Positions 52,696 through 62,970 of a stretch of DNA of 64,000 nt are shown here, piece by piece (within the stretch, counting starts at the first letter, position 1; the number at the start of each line of letters is the position of its first letter). The notes beneath the pieces were generated by a model. That model worked only from the letters and a program-made list of their open reading frames with translations. It did not search any database and was not told where the DNA came from. Location of the stretch: NCBI RefSeq assembly GCF_958295425.1, contig NC_081150.1, forward strand, positions 7,625,001-7,689,000, given 5' to 3'. This DNA comes from Solea solea (Eukaryota > Chordata > Actinopteri > Pleuronectiformes > Soleidae). Position numbers and translations under genes: made by a program.

Positions 52696-52721
52696 CACAC
52701 ACACACACACACACACACACA
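52696..52721. repeat. (CA)n microsatellite
   Basis: About 13 CA units, uninterrupted, in the Ig3-Ig4 intron. Confidence 0.92.
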
Positions 52722-53231
52722 TGCACGCTAAACACCTCTCATGTCCCGAGTGATACTTCAAACATCTTTACATGAGCACAAACACAGTCCTCATGCATCA
52801 GCAGATTATATCACAGAGAGGATTAGAGTCCGACAACGCTGCTCTTCAACGTCAGGCTGACCTCGGCCTTTAATTTATGCTAAAGGGGATTCATATGCAT
52901 ATAATGCACATGTACGGGCACAGTAATACACATACAAACACACTGACGCACAGACAGTCCAGGAGAATATCCTGCCCGTGCCATTTCTGCCATCCAGCCA
53001 TTAAATCTGGCATTTGAGATTGGACTTGGATTCAGCTTTGGAGCAGAAATTATGCCAGAGCACATTTGATAAGAGTCACTCACAGGTTGATTCACGTGCC
53101 GACAGCCAGGTTTACCAGGCGTGTCATGACTGTGCGCACACCAAACCTCCAATCAGAGTTACTACAGTAAGTGTGGATGGTAGCTGGAGTGTTTGACTTT
53201 GAGTTTATGCTCTGATGTATGTACGTGTGTG

Positions 53232-53298
53232 CACGTGTGTGCACGTGGGATTAGTTGGCACGCGTAGATTGGAATGATGGATGCCTTGGGTATAAAAG
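53232..53298 (+). promoter_or_regulatory. Possible cryptic promoter: two CACGTG E-boxes and a TATA box
   Basis: Two perfect CACGTG palindromes (53232-53237 and 53242-53247) lie exactly 10 bp apart. A TATAAAAG box follows at 53291-53298, inside GGGTATAAAAGCC. The spacing would allow plus-strand transcription, antisense to mdga2, starting near 53320-53330. No convincing coding exon follows, so function is unproven. The E-boxes may simply be part of a degenerate GT/GC-rich simple repeat. Confidence 0.25.
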
Positions 53299-54387
53299 CC
53301 TTGTATCCAAATTTGTCAGAAACTCCAGGAGGAATTGCTGAAAAAAATACGACGACAGTGCAGCGTTGTTTGATTTTTTATCTTTGATAGCTACAGGAAT
53401 GCTCACTTCTTGACATCAAATAGATGGAGGGGAAAAAACTGCTTTGTGAAAGGACAGGAAACAAGCTTGAATATGTGTGTGTGTGAAAGCATAAAAAAGG
53501 CAGACATGAACTAATGCCAGTCCAGCTGCTCATTTTAACAACACCATGTACAAATACTCAGTTAACTTGCTGTCCATGTGGAAGCTGCTTATGTATATTT
53601 GATAGACGTAAACTGTGCTTTGTTCTTGATATCACAAACTGTATGATCTCTCGTCGAGGACAGAACGGGCAGGGTAGTGACCTGCATTTGCAGACGTGTT
53701 GTGGACCCTTAAGCCATAAAAAGGATCTTGTCGAACGGGAGGTGCCATGTCAATTGCCTGCTGGGCTCGTGCTGGAGATGGCCAAGCCCTGGAAATCTGT
53801 CTGGCTGGTGGAACAGTATGGCTAGAGTGACTACCATCTGTTGGGAAGAGACGTGTGTTTTCACACACACGGATCCCTTTGCCAACAGCAGTTTGAGAGG
53901 GCTTCTCAAGGACTCGGGTGGAGGGTGACTGAGCCGAAACAGGCGCTGATGAGGTCACAGGGTGACACTGAAAAACGTACAAAATAAACTCACTGTGGCA
54001 GAACTGACGATTTTGATATTTCATGGATGCAGCAGAGGCACTCTCATACATACAGACACTGATGAGCAACATTTTTTGTGCTCATTATTGTCCTAATACT
54101 CATGCTCACACATTAACCCTCTGATGACCATCATGATAATCAGGCCTGCAGAATTGTCAAAAAGTGAGTGAGCGCTTCTGCCCCTTTTTCCAAGATAACT
54201 TTCACTTTAGATATCCAGCATTTATTCAACCGTTTAGGAATTACGGTACTGAGAAGCTGGCGTCACAAACATGCGACGCGCTGGTGAATCTTGTCTGTGA
54301 TTGGACGGTCGTTCCATGGAAGTCTTGAGTCCTGACCGTAATGACAAGTTTATGGGCGCAAAGCTCTATTTCTCTGCTTTCTGGTAC

Positions 54388-54432
54388 CCATCCATCCATC
54401 TTCTGTGAAAGGCGGGGTCACACCATGGACAC
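54388..54432 (-). mobile_element. Fragment of the same retroelement-tail family
   Basis: CCATCCATCCATCTTCTGTG followed by GGCGGGGTCACACCATGGACAC resembles the reverse complement of the tail at 56193-56283 and the copy at 37802-37902, with the middle deleted. The minus-strand orientation is inferred from the ATCC tail lying on the left. No target-site duplication was seen. Confidence 0.5.
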
Positions 54433-56192
54433 AAACGGTCTAGGAGTTATGGTAATGAGAAGTACGCATGCCAAATCACAGGATGGTCACAGAAGGGTTA
54501 ACACCAACATAATGTACTGGAAATAAGATACACAATGTATGTCTACCAGTAAATAAAGCCACTGTAATTCTGGCTTATTGTCTTTTATTTTGTCTCATCC
54601 ATTCATTAAAAGAAAAAAAAGGTCAGACATACACACATTTTACGTGTGTACTTCATTCGATTTCAAGTAAACATCTTGCCAAATAGAGATATGAAGTGTC
54701 CATAGGACAACCTTAGGAAGAAAATGCAGCACAATTAATTCCAGGTAGTAACTCTAAAGTGTTTCATGGATAATGCCAATAGAATGTATTTACATGGCAA
54801 GAGAAGGTAAAGAAACCTCTTAGCTGTTCTCTATTTCAATGTGGTTTCATACACATTTAAGAGAATATCCGTGGTGATGGAAGTTTTCCTGCTAAGGGTG
54901 GGAATTAAGTACACGCCCATACCAAACTACACAGTCTGTTTAATATGGAAAGAAGCTGTGAGCTTAGTTTCATGCAGCCTGACTCTCAGTAACAGAAGGG
55001 CTCAGTATGATAAAGTGCTGACGACATGCTGCGAAAGCCTGGGCAAACAATGGAGTAACTTTTCAAACAAAGAGTGCATCAAAGACATGGTTCTGCTTTT
55101 TAAAATGTCAGTCGCAGAGTGAGAAGTCAGGAAAGAATGATCTGGATTTATGCTGATGTAGCGGCTGTGTATTTTTGTTTTTTAATCATCTAAACAAACA
55201 GGCCAGTGACTAAGACGCTACGGTGTGATATATTACAGCATACACAATGATGTACTGCCATAGTTCTGTTATAGCACTACGAAGGCATCCATCCTCGTCA
55301 TCTGGTGTATGTTGATCCGAAAAAAGCATTTACGTCAGTGACAGCTCATCAGACGTGTCAGAGCGCGGCCGAGATGTGCGATAACATGCTGAACTAATTT
55401 CCTGTCAATTAGTGATTTCAGTCGGACCCCTCCTTCTTTCTGTTTGACTGTTTTTCAAAGTTGTCATAGTCGTCATAGACAGAGTCCTGAAATGAAAACA
55501 ATAAAAGCAATACTTCTCCAGTACTATAAAGCCAGTATATCAGTGATACTGTAACTTCTTATTCAAGTCTGTTTTGCTTTGTAATCCGTGTCTTGATGTC
55601 GAAGGTAAAACGAGATGTCGTTTAAGTACGTTAACCAAAAGTGCGCTTGGTGACAGGTTGACAGACTTTGGGTCAGATTTTGTCTTGATTAGATGTCATT
55701 TAATACCCTTCAACCTGTTATTAAGTGCATGTCTATAGCTGCTGATTTAACAACTGCTCTGACTGACTCTGAGTCACTGTTCATCAGTCTCGTGAGGACG
55801 CACAAAATCTATTTTCTCTTTCGCTGGACCTACATTTGCTTTGTCAGATATTGATTGGTTATGTCATTTAGGCATCTCCTCTCATCATTTAAGACTGCCA
55901 AGGTGTTTGTTTTCACAGCGTCTTCACATTGAAATGCACGATGACACTTGCAGCTTCATTTACTCAGGACTGTTTTGTCTTTGTATCCTTTCCCCTGCGC
56001 GTCAGCCTTTTCTTAAAACATCTGGTAATGAATTGCCAATTTGCAGTCAATCCGTTTACACAAAATCAGGTAAGAATGAATTATTGCGTTAGTCCAACTT
56101 AAACCTGACTTTTAAAATATATAGAGCATAAAGGGCAACGTGGACCTTTGATGTTATATGATAGCTATGACAGATATATATTAGAAAAGTGA

Positions 56193-56283
56193 ACCTGTCC
56201 CTAAGTCAGATGGGATTAGCACCAGCACGCGCCCCACAACCCCCATGTGGAGGATAAAGGGGTAGAAGATGAGTGAGTGAGTG
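56193..56283 (+). mobile_element. 5'-truncated non-LTR retroelement end with target-site duplication
   Basis: A 91-bp insert is bounded by perfect 12-bp direct repeats, TTAGAAAAGTGA, at 56181-56192 and 56284-56295. The insert contains the fish-typical string CCCCCATGTGGAGGATAAAGGGGTAGAAGATG and ends in a short GAGT tandem tail. This fits target-primed insertion of the 3' end of a non-LTR element. Related fish LINE tails end in GATG repeats (Rex3/RTE-like, from memory), and here the tail unit has drifted to GAGT. A SINE that borrows the same tail is possible. The duplication is seen directly; the family name is inferred. Confidence 0.75.
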
Positions 56284-56320
56284 TTAGAAAAGTGATCATG
56301 TAATCCCCCGGTTCATAACC

Positions 56321-56341
56321 TGTGTGTGTGTGTGTGTGTGT
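56321..56341. repeat. (TG)n microsatellite
   Basis: About ten TG units lie roughly 35 bp to the right of the retroelement-end insertion at 56193-56283. Confidence 0.9.
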
Positions 56342-58237
56342 TACTTTCCTGAATAAACAGTAACGTGATGCCACAGTGTTTCTTACTTTGTGGAACCAAG
56401 ATACCAAGGTCCGACTAACATACCTGGGAGTCATATTAATACTGTGTGTATACATACAGTCTTACAGACACTCTACCACCCCCTCAGCTTGGACCCAGAA
56501 ATAATAACAGAAGCCAGAACACAACAGGGATAAACACATGGCGAGATTCAGGTGGGACTGAGAGGGAGACCGATTTAAATAACTGAATATTTAGTTCATG
56601 AACGGTTGGAAGCCTTGGAATGACGCTAAACCAGAAATCTCCTAATACTAACAAGCTGAAAGGGGGCTTGTTGCCCTCTAGTGTAGTGGAGGCAGACACA
56701 CTTCAATCAATAGATTCATCACTTGTGTTTTGTATACTGGGACAAGGACTGTAGTCCCACGAAACAGTGTAACAGGTAGTCTGACTTAATTAATTGCACT
56801 GAAATGTTCTGAGTGACGGCTTTAGGAGAATATACAAGACTTCAGATCAATGCCCAGCTGTGTAGACACGGTAACACTGGCTTTTGTAGTTGAATAAAAT
56901 AGATGGTGAAATTTAACAGCCTCAGCAAATGTATCCCCATCCTGTGTAAAACTAAATTATGAGCACACAGTGAGCGGCAAATAAAGAGAGCAGGGTCAAG
57001 GAACCAATGCGTTGGTTTGATGGAGCCAATCGGTTGCAACTTGCACAAATTGAATGCTTGTTTTTCCGTAAAGCCCAAGACTGCTTAATCAATGTTTGTG
57101 TAACCCGCATGACATTTAGTCAAGCAGAACAATGAAAGTGTGTCCTAATGAACTTTTAGAAATTACCTTGTGGTGGTGCTCTCAGGGGCTGGATGGGACA
57201 ACATTTAAACATCCACAAGACTGCAGTTTATAACACATGAAGAGCTTCTCTGCTCCCGCTCCCTTTCTTAAGCATGTCGGGGAACTATGGTGGTCTTCAA
57301 ATGCCAGAAAGGACGTCGTCCTTCTACATTCACTTCGCAGAAACATGGCAGTGCAAGATGAAAAGCAAAAACCTTGCCTGAAGTACATGTAAGAGGCTTA
57401 TTCTAAAGTGATTAAAACTTGTACAAACATACTTATTGGTATTATGTTCATTTCAATAATTAGCCACCTTTGACTATATTCAAACATTGAATGTAGTTAA
57501 GAAGGGTCGTGAATATTATGTTTTAATAATATTTCACCGCGAGGGAAACCACTGAGGCCGAGACATGTGACACTTTAATGAGAACATGAGATTTATTGCC
57601 GCAGTAGCTTTCAGAGAGTGTGCGCTGACTCATTTATTCCCATGGGACACCTGAAACCTCTTTGATGTAAGCCTCCAACTTTTTAAGTCCTTAACTATAT
57701 GGGCACTTTCACAATACAGAGAAGGGGTTTATCTGTCAGGGGGTGCATCAGCAGTGATTTGTTGATTATTTGATTTTCATCCCAGGGAGTATATGGCTGC
57801 TTAAATAAATGTCTCTAAAGCACTTGAGTACGGAGGCAACCTGATGGTAGAGCTGTGGTATAATCTTTAAGATGAGAGGGAACTTGTATTTCTGAGCCAC
57901 TAAACACTCATTTAAATGTGTTCTATTTGCCTGCATATAGGACATTCTTTGGAAATGTAAAAAAAAAAATGTGAACAGGATAATCTTTTTGATTCTGGAT
58001 CATCTGATGAAGTTGTTTTCCTAGAAGGATTCCACTAATTAATGCATCTTTTTATCCACCTGCCAGAGGTTCCTGAAGTTTTATACTCGGGGTCTTCTTC
58101 AGATCCTCTGCTGTGTCACAGATGAAAGCCTAGTGGCACACCATTCTTAATCCTCAAGCTTAGCAGCAGCATTTGATTTAACAGTGAGGAAGTCAATTTT
58201 AAATCTGTGCAGGTCCAATAAAAAAGAAGAAGAAGCT

Positions 58238-58257
58238 CCCCCCCCCCCCCCCCCCCC
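58238..58257. repeat. Poly-C run (20 C)
   Basis: Twenty consecutive C bases follow AGAAGCTC-type sequence. Such runs are length-unstable in sequencing, so the exact count may not be reliable. Confidence 0.85.
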
Positions 58258-59645
58258 ACACACTCCTATTAAAATTACCTGTCTTGAGTGTTAACTTTAA
58301 ACATAGTATTTTGAGCATTTCAATACAGATAACAGATGTTGCCTCTCCACCTTCTGTAAATCAACTGTGTCATGTCTATAGTAAAAGGTCTACTTTGCCG
58401 TTAATAACAGTTATGTTATTAATGAGTTACAATAAGAGCAGATGTTCCTCTGTCTTCTGTGCTACTCATGAGACCAGCTTGGAAAAATACATTCACTACA
58501 ATGGCTAAAAATAATGCAGCAATGGCACTGACCCTGCTGCTCTCATTAAACTGATGTAAACACTATTTGAATTCCACTTTTTAATTCACTGTTTCACAGC
58601 ACTGCCCTCGACTGTCTCCAAGTATTCTGAGCATCGACACGTCTGACACGCTTAAGTCTGTGTTTGTTAGGTCAGACGCTAACGTGTCACATCTGAGCAT
58701 AAACTAAGTACACCCAAAACATAACATTAAACAGAGACCATAAAAGCATGCGCTGCAGCACGGCTGCAATGTTAATCCCCGAAACATAAAATGTACATTC
58801 ATAATACAAAAACAAACCAAAAAAGGCTTTACCACCATCTTCAGGCAACTAAATGGCCCACACATATTGTTCCACCTATTATTTTCCCCCTATGCTGTGT
58901 CCCCAGGACACAATAACAAGACCATTTCTTTACAACCACTGATGCTCGCCCTACCTCTATGGCTCAAGTGTTTAATATCAAAGACAAAACAAACCCGCTA
59001 ATCATATTAATAAACAGTGCACCACCAATGAAGTGAACAATGTTATTGCAGGTTAATGAATTGTTCATTTACATAGTATAATGCTTTTAATGGTTGTAAT
59101 ATAATTATTTTGTTTCCAAATTTCAGTTTTTTTAATATTTTAATTAGATTTCAATATTAACATCACTTCATTTATTTCTTTCCACACCCTGTGGCCGGTC
59201 GCGTTTTCCAATTTCAGCAGAATTAAAACTGCCAAACATCACAAACAAGGCCAAAATCATTTTAGGCCCTTTTAAAATACAGTTTGTGGCTTCAAATTAA
59301 AGTAAATATTATGTGTCTATATACATGTAATACAGCTCTATAAACTAACCTTTTCTCTTATTTTATAATATAGTGTGGAATTATTCATAAATAGCCAGAT
59401 AACTAGCTTGTAGAGCTTTGTTTTCTTAGGTTCAATATTAGCAGAAGCTTCTTGGTGGTTAATTTAAAGCTAGATTAAGTAGCTTGCAGTTAATGAGGTT
59501 GACATAATAGGCTGTGGATGAAGAAATCAATGCCATGAGGAAAGATACAATATTAAGTTTGAAACTCTTAACTATGTATTTCTTCTTTTTACATATTTTA
59601 CTCTCATCTATCTCATCACCTGAACACACAGACATGTCTCCTCAC

Positions 59646-59915
59646 CTCGCACCACAATGGTTGTGGACTTCTTGGCCGGGTTCCCCACATTGTTGCTGGC
59701 CACACAGCTGTAAACACCTGCCTCGTCTGAGGTGATGGCTGGCAGCGTGAGTGTCCCCCCCTTCACCACGCTCCTCTGTGGCAGGCTGTCATTGCTGCTC
59801 ACCCAGGTGAGTATGGGGGGAGGCTCCCCACCTGTGTTGATGCACACCAGAGATACCGTCTGGCCAGGATTCACCACGATTGGATCCTCCACCAGCAGCT
59901 TGATGGATGGGGAGG
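59646..59915 (-). CDS. mdga2: mdga2 exon: Ig-like domain 3
   Basis: A 270-nt phase 1-1 exon holds an entire Ig domain. The encoded segment opens ASPSIKLLVEDP, has the B-strand cysteine in VSLVC, the C-strand tryptophan in LTW, and the F-strand motif DEAGVYSC. It closes with GNPAKKSTTIVVR. There is one NDS sequon near the domain middle. Acceptor CTCCACAG|CC and donor CGAG|GTGAGG are consensus. The sequence matches MDGA2 Ig3 closely. Ig3 sits at a bend of the folded MDGA ectodomain and contributes to its compact shape. Because the exon is symmetric, skipping it would keep the reading frame. An antisense frame of about 200 codons overlaps it but reflects only base composition. Confidence 0.96.
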
Positions 59916-60069
59916 CTGTGGAGGATGGACAACTTTCACAGTCACAGCATAACTCGGCAGAGAGCGCACATCGCTTCATCTACCTACAGTTGTTAAGGAA
60001 CCTGAATGCATTTTCGGATAAGGGCTTGAGTGTGCTATGCCCTCTACAGAGAGGCTGTCTCACTCTTAC
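59916..60069 (-). other. mdga2: Short intron between Ig2 and Ig3 exons (154 nt)
   Basis: This is a compact phase-1 intron with donor GTAAGA and acceptor CCTCCACAG. It is one of only two introns under 200 nt in the window and contains no repeat. Confidence 0.93.
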
Positions 60070-60202
60070 CCGTCTTATTGGTGAGTCTGAAGACAACATT
60101 GCGGTCAGGGATCCCACACACGTTTCTGACGGAGGCGATGCAGCTGTAGTTGGCGTAGTCCTGCGGGCGCAGGTTCTTCAGCTTCAAAATCTTCGTTTCC
60201 CC
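60070..60202 (-). CDS. mdga2: mdga2 exon: second part of Ig-like domain 2
   Basis: This 133-nt exon runs from phase 0 to phase 1 and encodes the E to G strands of Ig2. It begins GETKILKLKNLRPQ and carries the classical Ig F-strand motif D-x-A-x-Y-x-C (DYANYSC), whose cysteine pairs with LRC in the previous exon. A second cysteine follows in RNVCGIPD, as is usual for MDGA. There are two N-glycosylation sequons, NYS and NKT. Acceptor GAGCTGCAG|GG and donor ACGG|GTAAGA are clear. The residues after the second cysteine (GIPDRNVVFRLTN) look closer to MDGA1 as I remember it than to mammalian MDGA2. The flanking exons are MDGA2-like. With the preceding exon it forms a 330-nt phase 1-1 domain cassette. 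Confidence 0.95.
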
Positions 60203-60994
60203 CTGCAGCTCAGACCAAACCAACACTGGTATGCAAATGTGTTCAAAAGCATCAACATGATTCAATTCAAGTCATGCAAAAAAAAAAAAAAAAGAAATCT
60301 GGGTACTGGCAAGAAAATGACGCAAATTTCAAGATTATTTATGTAAAATCACTATATAAATTAAAATGAATGTGCCACCTTGCTCAATACTGACATGTGT
60401 ATTACTGTTCACTCAACTGCGTTACAGCATTTTATCACAAAAAACAACTAACCCACAGAACAAGTGTTTGATTCCTGCTGTCAACCATGACCTCCGTCCA
60501 CAAGGCTGTGATAAGGATGTGATTTTCTGATCGGACACAAGCTGGCCACATGCTAAGGCAGTCCACACAACACGGCAATCTCTTGCATCTTTCAGATCCC
60601 TCCACATCCAAGAAGGCTCATGTATAGAAATAATTGTATTAGATTAGCCTTGCAGCCCACGCTTCAGTTCCTCTCTTCCCTCTGCCACCTCCTCTGCTTC
60701 AGAGCAGATATGAGGTCTGTGGTATCCAAGCTTTACTTACAGCATGGGGCAGAGCAGAAGAAAAATCTATCAGGGAAAATTGCACGGTGCAGAGGAGGGA
60801 GTGGAAATGACAAACACATTAAACCGAACTGGAAAGAGGGAATTGACGCACAAATTGATGGAAATATTGAATGCTAAATCACAGCTTTAGGAGCAAGATG
60901 TATGGCTGTCAGTAAAGGGCAAAAATGATTATGGGGGAACGTACGTCATTTAATTGACAGCTTTGTGAATATTGTTTTTTATCATCTGTAGGGT

Positions 60995-61014
60995 AAAAAA
61001 AAAAAAAAAAAAAA
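60995..61014. repeat. Poly-A run (20 A)
   Basis: Twenty consecutive A bases follow GGGT and precede GGTAGATAAC. No retroelement body was recognised to its left, so it may be a simple homopolymer rather than an insertion tail. Confidence 0.85.
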
Positions 61015-61907
61015 GGTAGATAACTTAGGACGTAAAGGTTTTGGTTAAAATGGGGGCTTGGAAAATAAACGTCATAAATGTGATGTGCAGCTCAGCATTT
61101 CTGATGAGTGTTATGTCGCTAAGTGGGCTTCAAACAGTTACACCCTCGTGCTCGGAAAAAAAGCAGGCTAAAATAGAACACCAAACAACAAGAAAATCCC
61201 CATCAAATCATGCCGACTGCTGTAAAGAGGTGAGGATCTTGTGAGAGCTGAGAAATGGCTCCATTATACCTTTGATAATTGTGCTATTCTGAGGCACTTT
61301 GTGGGGAGAATTAAGGAGCAGGAGGTGGAAGAGAAAGACGGCAAAGAGGACAGGGTTGCTGCTACAAAAGAGGCACAGCTCGAAGCTTAATTATGATCCA
61401 GATTTTAAAATGCCACGTCTGCATTTCTACAGTATCAGTGGGAGATATAAAAGAAAAAAAAAACATTTCCAGTGAAGCTGAAAAAGGTCATGAAGATGAT
61501 CTCAATACATAAATCTTGGACTGGCCAAACTCAAATGCTCCTGACATGACTCCACAGAAATGGCCGAGGTCAGTTATGAATGTGTTAATTATCTATGGAT
61601 GTTTCTGGCTAGTTTAACTGTATCTGTGAATAATGATGTTATTAGCCACTTATAATAGCAAATTACAAGGGATTCAGTCGGGATTTATTTTAGTGTAGGA
61701 CTCACACATAGCTAAGCTCTGGGTTAAAGTTTCAGACCCGACTTAAGCTCTAATCAAGGACAGGATGAACGTGTGAGGAAAAGAGCAACATGGAGATGGG
61801 AGGAGCATCTGATGCGGCCCAGTTGTTGGGCTTTTTTAGTCCCTTTCACTCACTTTATTAGTTCCCTGCCATTTTTCTCAATTTGGCCAAACATCAATTC
61901 CACTTCC

Positions 61908-61930
61908 TCTCTCTCTCTCTCTCTCTCTCT
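61908..61930. repeat. (CT)n microsatellite
   Basis: An uninterrupted CT dinucleotide run of about 11 units lies inside the Ig2-splitting intron. It is followed by more pyrimidine-rich sequence to about 62000. Confidence 0.9.
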
Positions 61931-62773
61931 TTCCTTCTCTCTGTTTCCTAAACCTCATTTCTCCCCTCGTATGTCTCTTTCTCCGTCTTTTAGATTCCCA
62001 CTCTCTCTGATGCCCAATTCCACAATCACATTCAATTCAATCAATTCAAAAACGACAATTGGCTTAATGGTGACAGAACAATCTCCATCAGCTTATTTTT
62101 TTGGCTGCCAGGGTCTTTTTTTTTAAACAAAGCCTCCGTGTTTTTAGATTCTGAAGAAAATGCTCAATTGAATTTACTCTCAGGGAAGAGGAACCCAATC
62201 TTTCTGCAAATTGTGAAAATGAGCCAGTGAAAAGGCCATTGCTATTCATAGAGATAGATGAGGACAACTTTTATATTCTATTATAATTCTCCCATACATA
62301 GCAAGGGGTGATGTTAGAGTTCGAGGTACAACTCACAGTGTTACACACTCAGTTTCTAAAACACGGAGGAAAATGAAGCAGCTGCATCATTTCACGTGAT
62401 AAATTGTCACCTTTGCAAAAAGATGTGTTGATTAACTAACCAGCTACTGGGACTGACTTATTGCTGTTGTGAGTTGCCGGGGGAATTACTCACTGTCAAA
62501 ACTGAATGACAAAGGTCATAATTTACATATTCATAGTGTCAGTTTAAAGCCCTATGGTACATATTAAACATGATCCACGTTTAAAATGCACCACATTTTT
62601 CATGACTGCTAATAACAGTGAGACGAATGCTATGCAACATGTTTACTTTGTGTTCATTTTTGATTGTAAGAGTGGTTTTACAAGATATTCATGAATGAGA
62701 GAATATAATGTTCCGTTTAAATCCAGAGTCCACAATCCAGATCACATGCTATCCCATGGTGCCTGTGCCTTAC

Positions 62774-62970
62774 CTGTGTGAAAAAGGGCTCGTAGATCTC
62801 CACGCCTTTGTCCGAGCCCTGTGTCAGGACCTCTCTGCCACGGTGCCAGCTGTAGCGCACGGGCGGGTTGGAGTTGGCGACACAGCGTAGGAACACAGTC
62901 CTCTCATAGTAGAACTGCTCCTTTGCTTCGCCTATACTCTGATGCACTGTCACCACCGGGTCATCAAGGT
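62774..62970 (-). CDS. mdga2: mdga2 exon: first part of Ig-like domain 2
   Basis: This internal coding exon is 197 nt, entered in phase 1 and left in phase 0. It encodes the Ig1-Ig2 linker and the A to D strands of Ig2. The protein starts after a split codon with LDDPVVTVHQ and ends with YEPFFTQ. The B-strand cysteine (VFLRC) and C-strand tryptophan (RYSW) of an Ig fold are present. The partner cysteine lies in the next exon. Acceptor CCTCCCACAG|AC and donor CACACAG|GTAAGG match consensus. The sequence is very close to the MDGA2 Ig2 region as I remember it. In the MDGA family, Ig1 and Ig2 form the main neuroligin-binding surface of this GPI-anchored synaptic protein. MDGA1 is the alternative, but most residues here favour MDGA2. 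Confidence 0.95.

Larger units (their letters stand above)
47817..59645 (-). other. mdga2: Intron between Ig3 and Ig4 exons (11.8 kb)
   Basis: This is the longest intron in the window. It contains a 20-base C run (58238-58257), a TG microsatellite (56321-56341), two pieces of a retroelement tail related to GATG-tailed fish LINEs (56193-56283 and about 54388-54432), CA microsatellites at 52696-52721, 49407-49435 and 48408-48430, and a TA-rich array (47853-47909) close to the acceptor. No supported coding sequence was found. Open frames such as 53514-53825 (+) and 53632-54072 (-) show no recognisable domain. Confidence 0.85.
60203..62773 (-). other. mdga2: Intron splitting Ig2 (2571 nt)
   Basis: This intron interrupts the Ig2 domain at a codon boundary (phase 0). 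It holds a 20-base poly-A run at 60995-61014, a second A run at 60278-60293 and a CT microsatellite at 61908-61930. No open reading frame in it resembles a known protein, and no mobile element was recognised. The A run at 60278-60293 reads as a U-rich tract about 75 nt upstream of the acceptor in the transcript. Confidence 0.85.

Noticed and set aside
53632..54072. 146-codon minus-strand frame in the Ig3-Ig4 intron
   Set aside because: It has no recognisable domain and no acceptor or donor fitting the mdga2 phase. It is probably chance.
59732..60346. 204-codon plus-strand open frame
   Set aside because: It is antisense to two mdga2 exons and the 154-nt intron between them. The real exons on the other strand have splice sites and Ig motifs.
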